A stretch of 64,000 nt of DNA from Otis tarda. Taxonomy: Eukaryota > Chordata > Aves > Otidiformes > Otididae. Positions 50,505-62,335 of the stretch are shown piece by piece; position 1 is the first letter of the stretch, and each line of letters starts with the position of its first letter. The stretch spans positions 52,777,001 to 52,841,000 of the forward strand of contig CM048552.1 of the NCBI GenBank assembly GCA_026413225.1, in the 5' to 3' direction. A program made the position numbers and the translations under genes. Below the pieces are notes generated by a model that saw only the letters and a list, made by a program, of their open reading frames with translations, was not told the origin of the DNA and searched no databases.

Positions 50505-53500
50505 ATCACTAAAATATTATATTACTTCCACTGAAGTTTCATTTTCTGGGAACTGGAGTAGCAGTAGAAAAAAGGTTAAAAATTAAAGGAAAAATTATTT
50601 GGGAGCTGTATTCTAGGTATGCATCCATTCTGCCTTTCTTTCTATGGAATAATAAATCGGTCTTCTTTATCCAAACAAGGGAGAATGATGTAGCTGGGAC
50701 AAAATTTGCTGTCTACTTAAATGAACTTATATGTCCCATTCTTGACATTCCAGCTGACATAGGTAGTTTTGAAATGAAAATTATAAAAGTCACTCCTACA
50801 TTCTTCACTTTAAACATCAAACTGTTGATATTTGGGGGCAGTTACTTACATTGTGCAGTAGATTGTAAATTGGAACTTGCACGGAACACTATGGCAGAAA
50901 AAAAAGGTATTCATATTGCAAAATAAGAATTCTGATGTTCCTTATGGCATTTATGATAGCTTGTGCAATTTCAGCTCAGTTTTCTCATCTGTATTTACCA
51001 GAATGAAAGTTAACTACATAATTTTTTTTTTCCACCAAATCCCTGTCTCCTTCAGTGATCAGGATCGATATGGAAAGAGATTATCTAAACTTTCAGAGAA
51101 AACTACAAATCTGTTACTTCCTAACTTTTGAGCACTTGATTTTGCAGCCTAGATAATTTCATTATTTAAAAAGTTCCATGTCATTAAATGTATTACAGAG
51201 TCAAGAAGAAGATACTAATCAGTGAAGAAACATGGAAAAATAAAGTTGCATCTTTCCCAAATTTATAATCTAAATAGGCAAAAGGGTATTAAGACAAAAG
51301 TACACACAGAGAAAATATAATCATTCTTTGATTAGAACTGTGCCTTAAAAACTGAGCAGTTTTGGGTTCCTCTTTTTCTGCATCAGTTCGTAAGTTACTG
51401 CTGTTAGTGGTGCAGGTATTAACCCCCTCCACCAGCTGTGAAGTCGCATGCAGGAGACTTTACATTCAAGTAGCCACAAACAGTAGGAAAAGACAATCTA
51501 TTTAGAAAGATCCTGTCTTCATTGAGCATCCATACTGATGACAACCAGGTACTGAAATAAGTAGGAATTAAGATAGATTCTAATCTGTCATTAAATTAAT
51601 GAACATTGCAGTCCCTTCTGATTTTTCTTTAAGATCTGCAGGTAAAGTTTCAGATTTCCTTAATTTCCCTAACTGCACTTTTGTTTAAAAGTTTCATTTA
51701 AGATCTCTATAGCTGTTGGGGTTATGAATCCTCTCATTTTGGATAGTGGAACATTTGAGTAAACTCTTTAGTCTAAAGCTCTCCTAGTATTTATGTGTGT
51801 GTTTAAGTCATATTTCTATGAATGTTGATGGCTCCCAGTTGTGGTTTGAGAATATGAAAACTGCATTCCTTGGAAAAGAGTTTCTGATTATACAACTTCA
51901 GATATGTGTATTACAAATAAAACTGCAAAGATAGCCAGAAATGCTAAACTTCTTGCTAGAGTGAAGTCTTCCCTGTTCTCCCACTTTCTTCTGGCATCAT
52001 TTTTCAGGTGAAGGAATGGAGATTTGACATACATGACTAGACCACTTTCCCACCAAAAACTGCAGTCAGACGTGGTTTTAGACATATTTTTTTAAATCAC
52101 TTTAGGAAAACTGAATTTTAAAGTCATAACACAGAAAAAGGAGAAGTAATGTCTGGAGAAGGGTCAGTGAAGCTCAAGGTAAGAGAAGAGTCTCTGTATA
52201 GAATAGTATAAGTCTGGAATACTGTGGACAATGCAAAAGCCCTGCAGCTGCTATTGTCTGATACCACTGGACCAGCCTGACTGTTTCCATATCATCTTAG
52301 ATCCTCAGAGTTCTTCTAAGCCCAGGCTCAGTCTATAAAGCTGCCTTACGTACTATAACAGAGGGCAACCGAAGGTTTCCTTCTCAGAGGCTATAGCAGT
52401 CTAGTAGGGTTTATCAGTCTGGATTTGGCCTACTGTGTTCCTAAAATGAAAAGGACCTCCAGGTACAGATAAGAGTGTTCAAGTTGTCTTTCTGAGTAAA
52501 AAGTGACAATACTGTAGTTGAGAGTGTTTCACAAGTCCAAGAGAAAGTAGTTGTCTCAGGAAGTCATATTTATAGGGAAAGAAGTCCTACAAGTCAAATA
52601 ACTCAACTAAATCTCATAGATGCTCTTTGATATAAGGTTCTACATGCACTGATGAGTCAGTGTAGGGCAAACTAATTTTCTTCAGAGGAAGATGAAACAC
52701 AGGAAGCATAAAGGACAAATCTATTTTTCCAGTGAAGTCACTACTGCACACAGAGAAAGACACATTCCTTGTGGTACTCTCTGAATGGGTCTGTGCTAAC
52801 ATTTTAGTTCAGATCAGGAACGTACATTTGAAGTGAATCTCTCAACTGGCCCTACCCATGCTTTGTTTGCATTCCAGAGCAGTGTTAGATTTTAAACCTG
52901 GATTCCTTCTGCATGCAAATAAATTGTGATATGTACTCCAGTGAGTTTCCTGGACCAGACTAGAGTGGACTCTAGCCGTCAAGCCTACAGAGTCTGGATA
53001 GCAGATCCTCACCACAGATTGTTTTGCTATACAGATCCTATCCTATTACAGTATTTTACCTGCTAAAATACACATACTGACTCTAGGTCCTACAGAATAG
53101 GATGGGTGGCTCATCAGAAGACTTAGAAATCAGAGCAGGGCCACCAAGCTGACCCACCACTTCTAAGTCTGCAGCCTACTGCATCCTTCCTTTATTTTAA
53201 TAACCTTAAATACACTTTTGGGGTTTTTTATGTCTTCTCAACATACATTTTTAATGGAAAAAAAATACACTGTGCTTCCTGAGCTGTTTTCATATTTAAT
53301 GCTCTGTGAAAAATACTTCTGATATCTTGATAAGAACATCTGTCAAAGTGATATGCAGTATAGAAATACATGGTTTGTTACTGTTATTTCCTTAGGGCTT
53401 AAATCTTTTTTCTTGCCTTCTTTTTCAACTTAAAGAAATGTTTCACTGTATCAAGTTTGCATTAAGCTGTGTCAGGAGTCAGGCACTCTAATAAAAGAAT

Positions 53501-54555
53501 CTTAGAAAAATTCCCCTTTCTGCCTTCATTAAACTGTATGTACCAAGGGTATGGGACATTTGGGATGCTTTAATTGTTTTTTCCATTTAATCAAAATGCC
53601 TACTGAGAATCAGGAAGATAACTTACACTAAACTCTTTGAATTAGAATATTATTTTGTGGGGTTTTTTTCTGTAAGAATAATTTGTCCTGTTACTATGTT
53701 CACTTATTGTGATTTAAATTAAGTTATCCTATGGAGAAAGTATTTTGAAAATTCCCTACATTTCCCAGATGTGAAAGGCATTTTTTTTTTTTTTTAGACA
53801 CTTGATCATGTATTATAGGGTAGGGCTATTTCTAGCAGGAATGGTTGAGGAAACTCTTGGAAAACAGAGAGGAATTAGCCTAACCCTCCCTTCAGCTTGA
53901 AGCTGGACTGATCTTGGGGTCCCTGAAGGCCCCTGCCCATTATACTGCTCTGAGGGAGTCTTGTTTGTTCCCATATATCATTCACAGTGTACATTCCTTG
54001 TACAAAACACTCCAACCCACAAACTGCCATACAATTTCAACTTGTTTGAAGGTGAAAGCTTAACCCCTGGGCATGATTTGTATTATGTGGAAGTAGTGTT
54101 AAATTGTGAGGAGGATCTGTAAAGAGTTTCATCTCCTGAATTTCTGGAAAAAGACCAGCAGTTTGATCTTCTCTCCCCTCAGGAGAGGCACCTGCTTGAC
54201 CTTTTATTAACAGTGAAATCAAGTTGTTTTCTTCTGTCAGAGCAAACATTTGAAAAGACACATTCTTTGCAGGAAATAGCCAGGAAACAGTATTTATTGT
54301 GTTTATGTACTGCTAGACTAAACACCAGAAATTGTTTTCAAAGAAATCCAGTGGGTTTTTTCAGGTATTCCTGAATCCCAGACTATTCTGTATTTAGTCT
54401 GATGAGATATGTCATGATGAGGTATGAGGTTAGTATGATGAGGTAGGTACAGGACTTTCATATCGTTTTCTGTGTCCTGTGAGACAGAGGTACTAGAATC
54501 ATCCCAAAGCAATGAGAATCTGTGCCAGGTCTTAGTGTTTCTCACCACAGTAAAT

Positions 54556-54956
54556 CATAGAATCATAGAATGGTTAGAGTTGGAAGGGACCTTCAAAGGT
54601 CATCTAGTCCAACCCCCCTGCAAGAGCAGGGACATCCCTGACTAGATCAGGTTGCTCAGAGCCTCATCCAGCCTGGCCTTGAACACTTCCAGGGATGGGG
54701 CATCCACCACCTCTCTGGGCAACCTGTTCCAGTGCTCTACAACTCTCATTGTAAAAAATTTTTTTCTAATATCTAATCTAAACCTAGCTCCTTCTAATTT
54801 AAACCCATTACCCCTTGTCCTATCACAACAGGCCCTACTGAACAGTTTCTCCCCATCTTTCCTGTAGGCCCCCTTGAGGTATTGGAAGACCGCTATCAGG
54901 TCTCCCCGGAGCCTCCTCTTCTCCAGGCTGAACAGCCCCAACTCTCTCAGCCTGTC
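54556..54956 (-). mobile_element. CR1 LINE 3' fragment, young, antisense to ANO4
   Basis: Read on the minus strand this is the last 110 or so codons of CR1 ORF2, the 3'UTR with the CCCTGC/GCAGGG stem, and a tail of two ATTCTATG units (54556-54571 as CATAGAAT). It matches the 3' end of the long CR1 at 21749-22150 with about five differences in roughly 400 bp by eye: four substitutions and one single-base indel in the stem loop. The ORF2 remnant is still open in frame to the truncation point, where it runs into unrelated flank (GTCAAATGTC). It is 5'-truncated, with no target duplication seen. Confidence 0.95.
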
Positions 54957-55388
54957 AAATGTCAAATGTTCATGCCGTTGTTTATTCTTCTCACATGTAC
55001 AAAGACATTCTACCATACTAAGTTCTTAATTTTAAATTTATGCTTCAGTAAAACTATTCTCTGCTTTATTTTATAGGTAAGAACTTATTCCTAATTTTCT
55101 GGAGGGTGGTGGTGGAGGAAGGCTGGCCTTCTTTCCCTATTCTCTACTATCCCTTTGCTATATGACCAAACGTTTCCCTAAGAAGACTTGGTTTTGAAAT
55201 GGGGAAGTCTGTACTCCTTTCAGATGACCTCAAAAGCACCGAATGTGAAGCACCTAAAAACTTGAACAGCTTGTTCTGATTCCTTATCTTTCCTGTTGAG
55301 TATTACTGAAAACTGCTGATGCAAACAGCAATGCAGCAATTACCAAGGCAAATTAACATTGCTGACGTGTTTGACTTTCTCTTTACAG

Positions 55389-55547
55389 GAAGCATCTGAT
55401 AAGAACAAAGCCAATGGACTATATTTTAGAGATGGGAAATGTCGGATTGACTACATCCTGGTATATAGAAAATCTAATCCACAGACAGAAAAGAGGGAAG
55501 TATTTGAGAGAAATATCAGAGCAGAAGGTCTTCAAATGGAAAAAGAG
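55389..55547 (+). CDS. ANO4: ANO4 coding exon 4 (start of anoctamin dimerisation domain)
   Basis: Acceptor tctctttacag/GAAG and donor GAG/gtaaga bound 159 bases, exactly 53 codons, phase 0 on both sides. It encodes [47 protein letters not shown] and LQMEKE. From NGLYFRDG onward it is essentially identical to mammalian ANO4. This is the beginning of the cytoplasmic dimerisation domain found in anoctamins. The human protein continues with a segment starting SSLINSD, which I do not find before the right end of the window. The first residues (EASDKNKA) differ from human, where the exon starts TVPERNKS. Confidence 0.97.
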
Positions 55548-56199
55548 GTAAGAGAGCTTTCTTTAAAAAAATCTTCCAACATTTAAAGCTCTGTAGAATC
55601 TGAAGGTATAAGTTTTGTTTACTCTGAAACCCCTTTACTCTGTTGTAGCAGTGGAAAAATGCTTTTAAGCGTGCCTAGATGTAGGCTATTTATTGCCAGA
55701 GCAGTGGGAAAGTGTGGCCTAAAGCAAAATAAGACACATGGATTGAAGGCCAAAACAGGCCATTACAGTCACCTTTTTCAACCTTATGCACAAGTAGGCC
55801 ACAGAATTTCATCCACTGTGCTGCGAAACAGAAAAAAAAACAAGTGCTGGATTTGGATGGCCTAAATTCTACTGAGTGCAGTCCACATTTCTGTACCTAC
55901 ATTTCCTTTTAGCTACCTGCTCCACTCTTGGCTGAGGCTCTTGCTACTCATCACAGAGATCTAACAGAGATCTAACAAGACTCTTGCCTTCCTTTTCCTG
56001 TCAGCTTGGGCACATGGACTTGGGTGGTATTTTGGTAGTTTGAAAACAGCCTGAAGTCTCTCATTCTGTCTTAATCATAAACATTGAAATAATTGGGCAG
56101 TACCTGTGAATCATATATATCAATGTTATTTCCAGGACAATGTCTTAAAACAGTAAATCTTTTATGGAGAAGAGTGTAAAAATGAATGTATAGCGTTGC

Positions 56200-56741
56200 T
56201 GTGGTTTAGCCCTAGTCATCACACAGTTTCTTGCTTTCCCTCTCAGTGGGAATGAGGAAGAGAAATGGGAAGAAGGGTTGAGATGGGTGGGTTGAGATGA
56301 AGACAGTTTACTAGAATAGCAAAGGAAAATTACAATAATAACAGAATATAAGGGTACTAAAATATGCAAAAAGAACAATCAATGATTTCTCACCACCCAA
56401 TGTCCCAATGACTGATATTGGTTATCACAGCCTCTCCCAAGCAGTGATCATGGAAATGAAACCGAGCGGGAAGGGGAGAGAGAGAAGAGACTACACCTCG
56501 CCACAGCCAACCCCCACTTATATACTGAGCATGACGTTTATGGCATGGAATACTCTCTTTGGCCAGTTTAGGTCAATTCTTCTGGCCTTATCTCTCCCAG
56601 CTTCCTGCATCTACACATTAGCAAGGCCTGTAAAGCCGAACAGTGTTCTTGGTCTCATTAGCAACAACTCATATCATCAGTGTGTTTATCAACATTCTTC
56701 ACATACAAAATCCAAAATGCATCCCTGACAAAAACAGGACA
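56200..56741 (+). mobile_element. Solo LTR, avian ERVL-like
   Basis: Starts TGTGGTTTAGCCC and ends AACAGGACA, the usual termini of a common avian endogenous-retrovirus LTR. Internal landmarks in the expected order are GGGTTGAGATGAAGACAGTT, a TATA-like TTATATACTGAGCATGACG (56518 on), a GGAATACTCTCTTTGGCCAG block, TTAGCAACAACT, and CATCAGTGTGTTTATCAACA near the end. At about 540 bp it is shorter than some relatives, so internal deletions are likely. No retroviral internal region or second LTR is present, which fits LTR-LTR recombination. I could not find a clean target duplication (gttgc on the left, cgtgt on the right). Confidence 0.88.
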
Positions 56742-58866
56742 CGTGTCTGAAAATGTGATAGGTAGCAGGAGCAAGGCTTTAAAAGACTGTCTTTTTTTGC
56801 CTAGGCTATGTTCTTCCTTAAACTTTCTTAAGTGTGCTTAAACAGGGATGAAGTCTCACTTCTGTCCAGAACAGATAGACTGAATATTTAGCTTTACTTG
56901 TGCTTGATTGACTCAAACTCGTGCTAATATGTATTGTCATGCTGCCACTAATGGAAATGGTAGAGGAATTTTCAGATTACAGGCTTTGGTCAATTATGTA
57001 GGTGCTGTACATTATCTCCCTTTCTTTCACTGAATTCCTGGTAGATGTGTAGATATTTTGCCTGTGTATCTGAAAGGCACGCTTCTTTGGAGCACACTAG
57101 GGAGTTAAAAATGGAAGCTGTTTCTCTCCAGAATAATGAAAATGTTTCCTCTCTGTAAGTGTTTTTGAATGATCGTGGGTTCTGCTGGGGGATATAAGTG
57201 TGTAAGAGCATCTCACTGGTTACATCAACCAGTTACCACAAACTATTCCTTCAGATAGCCTGGGATGTTGTGATCTTTAGTGCTGCGGTGGTTAACAGAT
57301 GTTTCCAATGGCAACCATTGTTCATTTATTATATGTCTCCTGTAAACATACCACTGTCTGTAGGAGTTGTAACCCAACATCCAGGAACACGAGAGTGTTG
57401 CTGCAGCTGTTCAGCTTCACGTCCTAGAACTCTGCCCTGCTTCCACCAGGAGAGATGCTAAAAAAAGTCTCTTAAGTTTGGGTAGTGTAGAAAATGAATG
57501 TGGAATAAATCCTCCCTATTGATACATCTGCCCAATGGTTTTGAACCAATCTTTTCCTACTTTGTTATTTTTGCAGATTTATTACTGTGCTAAGGTCAGC
57601 AGCAAATCACTTTATATTTTAAGTATTACAAAACTTATTGCAATATGCTGCATAGAAAACTTTTTCAAATGGGTGATTTAAGTGCTTACTATAGAGATTT
57701 CTTGTGGTATTAAAGCACATTTGCTTGGACTTTGCTGCCTAGGGTGCATGGATGTTCTGCCTATTTGATTATTCATTTCAGTTTCTATTATGCTGCTGAC
57801 ATCCAGTTTTATTTCTTATTAATCTCATTTGGCCTTGGTGTGACTTCTTGCCAGCATCAGTAATTGTACATTTTCTAAACTCAGAATGATAAAAATGAGG
57901 TTATGCTACATGATTTAAGCTAATGTTTTTAAAATCTAGGGCAGCAATCTTTTTTAACATATGACTCTGACCTAAAATTAAACTCTAACATATATATTTT
58001 ATGATCATTTTTGTTTCCAAATTGAATTATAATCCTGAAGGAAAAAGGTACATTCTTGGTACACTCCCTCCCCATCCCCACAGAGTAACAACTGTGCTGC
58101 ATAAAACTTAGATTTAAACTAAGTGTTGTGATCAGTTAATGCCTCGATTATTTCTCATTATTTCTACTTCTCCTTTTGGTGAGACTATTCATCATTCTGG
58201 GTTTCACTTCTGGAAGATTTTAACAGCAATTCTGTTTTCTAATCATTCATATATAATATATTGCTTCCACTGGGACAAGTTTGCTCCTGGATAAAATGAG
58301 AGAATTGCCTGTGGCTTTGGCCGCAGAACTTATACAGAGGCAACAGGCTGTAACCGCTGGACTGAAAGAAAATTTTTATGTTCCGTGAATTTTGTGTGGT
58401 TGTTGGTTCATTCTCTTTTGACTCCTGACATTTGATCATGTTAGTCCTATCTTTTTAATGTGAAATTAGTGGCAGAGAGAAAAACTTAAAGAGCTGTTTA
58501 CACTGTAGCTTCAAGACCCTATTCCTCAGTGACACTGCAGTGAGAGAATCTGCAGCGACTCGCTGACAAGTGTAGCCCAGCAAAATAACCAGGAAATGGT
58601 GGGTGCAGGGAGCAAGATATTTACTTAACAGCATGAAATGAGAACATGAATCTGAAATGAATTCACAAATGTCGCGATAACTTCAGGCACAATGTCAAGA
58701 TCATGTAGCTGAGAAAGGTCTGAACAGGTGTATGGTTTTGACTCTAGAAAAAGGTGATAACATTTTGCAGATACTCCCCAATGAATTCATGCTCACATTC
58801 TTCAGCTATACCACACCACTCTCCCATGGAAGTTCTGCCAGGTTTGGTGCTTTGTATATCAGGTAG

Positions 58867-60014
58867 TGTCGTAGTTCAGCCCTGATCAGGACCAGACTAC
58901 GCAGTCTCTCTCTCACTCCCCCCACCTTCCGAGAGAACAGGGAGAGAAAATATAAGGAAAAACGGCTCGAGGTTTGAGATAAGGACAGGGAGAAATCCTT
59001 AAAGTTACCGTCACGGGCAAAACAGACTCGACTTGGGGAAAACTACTCATTTATTACTACAAACAGCAGGATAATGAGACAGAGAACAAGATAACCTCCA
59101 TCCACCCCTCCCTCTTCCCAAGCTTAACTTTATCTCTACTACCTTCCCCCTCCGAGCGGCACAGGGGGGAAGAGGGAATGGGGGTTGCAGTCAGTTCATC
59201 ATACGTTGTTTTATGCCGCTGCTTCATGGTCGGGGGAAGAACTCCTCACATTCCTCCCCTGCTCCATCGTGGGGTCCCTCCCACGGGCCACAGTCCTTCG
59301 TGGAACTGCTCCGGCGTGTGTCATCTCTTCCACGGAGTACAGTCTCTCCCGAACGGCTGTCCCAGCGGGCCCTCCACGGGCCACAGCCGCCTTCAGGCAT
59401 CCACCTCCCCTGGTACTGGGTCCTTCACGGGCTCCAAGTGGATCTCTGCTCCTCCGTGGACCTCCATGGGCTGCAGGGGGACAACCTGCTCCACCATGGT
59501 CATCACCACAGGCTGCAGGGGAATCTTGGCCAGGAGCCGCATTACTCCTCCCCCTCCTTTCTGAACTGACCTTGGCGTCTGCAGCCGTTCCTCACGACAG
59601 GGTGGCAGATGTCTCTCAGGATCTTTTTTTTTACATCTTATTCAATTCTCATCTCCTCTCCACTTCTTGCAGCCGGGCCGGACCGGGTCGGGCCCAGTCG
59701 GCTGCCTGGCGAGAGGCCAGAGGGTGAGGCCTGCAAGGCCCATGAGGCCTGCGCCTCCCCATCTGCGCCTCTGCCCCCGCTCAGCTTCTTCACATCTTCT
59801 CTTCTCTCTTCTTTTTTTTTCTGTTTTCCCCTTCTTAAATACGTTATCGCAGAGGCGTTATCACGGAACATTCTGCTACCAATCGGCTCGGCCTTGGCCA
59901 GCAGCAGGTCCGCCCTAGGCCTGGCCAAGTCCACTGAACAAAGGGGAGCGACTTCTAGCAGTTTCCTGCAGAAGCTACCACCTTAGGCCCCCCCTCACTA
60001 ACAAAACCAAGACA
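58867..60014 (+). mobile_element. Solo LTR (1148 bp) with GGTAG target duplication
   Basis: Starts TGTCGTAGTTCAGCCC, ends CCAAGACA, and is flanked by a perfect 5-bp direct repeat GGTAG (58862-58866 and 60015-60019). Five bases is the duplication size of ERVL and some ERV1 elements. The body is GC-rich from 59100 on, with repeated words CCACGGGCCACAG (twice) and GGCTGCAGGGG (twice), a composition seen in avian ERVL-type LTRs. A TATA-like TATAAGG lies at 58951. Three overlapping + frames of 118-180 codons (59178-59727) and others to 59986 are products of this composition and show no viral motif. There is no gag, pol or env sequence, so it is a solo LTR. Confidence 0.9.
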
Positions 60015-60695
60015 GGTAGTAAACAACGAGGGAGTCTCAGACCAAGGAACAGATCATTGAATTACTGAAGGTATGGAAAACAGAGCTCTAAGAGTGAATG
60101 CTAATTGAGTAGAACAACATAAATATTTCTCTGACCCTTCTCCCTACTTTTCAGTGTATATTGAGTCTGGATAGGATGACTGTGTTGTCCCAGTCTAACA
60201 CAGATCACATCCAACATATGTGATCATATGCATAGCATCTCTAGGTAAGTTAATTGAAAATATAGGTCACTCTAGGAAAAGAGACTGTATTTTCTTCTCA
60301 GCCAGGTATAAAATGTCCTATATTGATTTATCCTTTTTTACAATGTCTCAGAAGTGAGACAAATAACTATGATATCTTGACTGTGGGGTTCTTGATGAGC
60401 TTACTCTTTTAATTTTTTAATACTCTTTGAAATAGAGTTATGTATTGTGTAAAATGGAGAGGGCAGTCTCCAAATAGAGCAAGTTCTTATGAGAACTTGA
60501 GGTACCAATAGCAATGCCAGTTTGCAGGAATTGATACCTTCTCTCAATATTACATGAGACTCATACGTGCCAGAGTTCACTGGGAAATGGTTAACAGGAG
60601 ACAGGGTACTACTGTCCACATTCTGAGGGTAATGTTTCATATTTATCCAAAGCCAAAATAAACATGAGACTAAGATCAGCCCATTAACTCTCAGG

Positions 60696-60734
60696 AAAAA
60701 CAAAACAAAACAAAACAAACAAACAAACAAAAAA
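60696..60734. repeat. (AAAAC)n/(AAAC)n microsatellite
   Basis: Four AAAAC units followed by four AAAC units and a short A run. Simple repeat. Confidence 0.9.
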
Positions 60735-60988
60735 CCCACAACTTATGATCCCTTTCATCTAAAGAGAAAATACAGATAGTGTCTGTCATTCCAAACATTT
60801 AGTATTTATCCCTCCGTGACAATAACAACTCAGCATTTTTCTGGAAAACCTATCTTTTCAAGACAGAATGAAGAGTCAGAATTACATTGGGCCCATGGTT
60901 CACAAGAATAAAGAATTATAAATTCGTGCTCTTGGCTAAAATCCAGCTGAGTTCCCCTATCCCATATTATTCCTGCAGCTTCAACAGC

Positions 60989-61651
60989 TGGCTGAATATG
61001 AGCCAGCAATGTGCCCAGGCGGCCAAGGTAGCCAACAGCATCCTGGCTTGTATGAGAAATAGTGTGGGCAGCGGGGCTAGGGAAGTGATTGTCCCTTTGG
61101 ACTTGGCACTGGGAGGCCACACCTTGAACACTGGGTTTGGTTTTGGGCCCCTCACTACGAGAAAGACATTGAGGTGCTGCAGTGTGCTTCCTCGCCCACA
61201 GAGGAGCTAGGAAGGTGGTGAAGGGTCTGGAGGACAAGTCCTGTGAGGAGCAGTGGAAGGAAGTGGGGTTGTTTAGTCTGGAGAAAAGGAGGCCGAGGGG
61301 AGACCTTCTTGCTTTCTACAACTACCTGACAGGAAGTGGTAGCAAGGTGGGTGTCACTCTCTTTGCCCAAGGAGGGAGTGATAGGACCATAGGAAATGGC
61401 CTCAAGTTGGGCCAGGGGAGGTTTAGCTGGGATCTTAGGAAAACTTTCATTGCTGGAAGGCTTATGGAGCACTGGAACAGGCTGGCCAGGGAAGTGGTTG
61501 AGTCACTGTCCCCAGAGGTGTTTAGAAGATGCGTAGATGTGGTGCTTAGGGACATGGTTTAGGGGTTGACTTGGCAGTGTTAGGTTTATGGACTCAATTA
61601 TCTTAAAAGTCTTTTCCAACCTGAATGATTTTATTATTCTGTGATTCTATG
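60989..61651 (+). mobile_element. CR1 LINE 3' fragment, older subfamily
   Basis: About 660 bp of the ORF2 C-terminus and 3'UTR of an older CR1. It begins near GGCTGAATATGAGCCAGCA and passes through GCCCAGGCGGCCAAGG, TTTTGGGCCCCTCACTAC, GGTTGTTTAGTCTGGAGAA and GCACTGGAACAGGCTGGCC. It ends CTTTTCCAACCTGAATGATT and a worn tail ATTCTGTG-ATTCTATG. The frame is broken, for example by a deletion near 61190-61200, leaving separate open pieces at 60887-61210 and 61182-61562. Its 3'UTR (GACATGGTTTAGGGG, GGCAGTGTTAGG) differs from that of the long CR1, so it is a different and more diverged subfamily. Confidence 0.93.
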
Positions 61652-61889
61652 AATGTATTTTAATCTCTATTCTAAATGGCCAGACAGAACTAAGTTGCTG
61701 TAAACGGTAACTACGGTGCACTGGTACGTGGATACACTATTATAGACAGCTTTCATTAAGGTACTTTAGATTATACTGCACTAATAGAGCTTGCACAGAG
61801 GTAGCCACCATGGAGCAGCTAATATACATACCTTGTTCACCTGCAGCCTGTTTAAGCTGGAGTGTAATTCAATGCAAATGCAGGATAGA

Positions 61890-62335
61890 GGAAAAGGTGA
61901 AGATGATCAGAGGGTGGAGCACCTCTCCTATGAGGACAGGCTGAGAGAGTTGGGGCTGTTCAGCCTGGAGAAGAGAAGGCTCTGGGGAGACCTTATTGTG
62001 ACCTTTCAACACTTAAAGAGGGCTTATAAGAAAGATGGGGAGAAACTATTTAGCAGGGCCTGTTGTGATAGGATAAGGGGTAATGGTTTTAAATTAGAGG
62101 GAGGTAGATTCAGATTAGACATTAGGAAAAAATTTTTTACAATGAGGGAGGTGAGACATTGGCACAGGTTGCCCAGAGAGGTGGTTGGTGCCCCATCCCT
62201 GGTAACATTCAACGCCAGGTTGGACAGGGCTCTGAGCAACCTGATCCAGTCAAAGATGTTCCTGGTCCTTGCAGGTGGGTTGGATTAGGTGACCTTTAAG
62301 GTCCCTCCCAATCCAAGCTATTCTATGATTCTATA
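61890..62335 (+). mobile_element. CR1 LINE 3' fragment, same broad subfamily as the long CR1 but diverged
   Basis: About 445 bp of the ORF2 end, 3'UTR and a two-unit tail (ATTCTATG-ATTCTATA, 62320-62335). It aligns along its length with 21713-22148 of the long CR1 (AAGATGATCAGAGGG, GAGGACAGGCTGAGAGAG, GGTAATGG.TTTAAATTAGA). It carries many substitutions, and the 3'UTR stem-loop is no longer perfect (GTTCCTGGTCCTTGCAGG). The remnant frame is open at 61791-62288 but is only an ORF2 tail joined to flank, not a gene. It lies 240 bp downstream of the older CR1 tail. Confidence 0.93.

Larger units (their letters stand above)
48207..55388 (+). other. ANO4 intron between coding exons 3 and 4 (about 7.2 kb)
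   Basis: Starts gtaaga, ends ctttctctttacag. It contains the minus-strand CR1 copy at 54.6-55.0 kb and a short tandem repeat at 50470. Other stretches (48207-50469, 50505-54551, 54957-55388) are AT-rich with no recognisable gene or repeat. A few bases at 48335-48352 (CCATTCTATGATT) resemble a CR1 tail but are too short to call. Confidence 0.85.

Noticed and set aside
54642-55016. 124-codon minus-strand frame
   Set aside because: It is the C-terminal remnant of CR1 ORF2 joined to flanking DNA, not a separate gene.
59178-59986. Overlapping + frames of 118-180 codons
   Set aside because: They lie wholly inside the solo LTR, occupy all three frames because of its high GC and few stops, and show no gag, pol, env or host motif.
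61182-61562. 126-codon frame with protein-like composition
   Set aside because: A fragment of the old CR1 ORF2 (SLEKRRPRGD, HWNRL motifs), 5'-truncated and frameshifted.
61791-62288. 165-codon frame
   Set aside because: Flanking sequence fused to a CR1 ORF2 tail, covered by the CR1 call.
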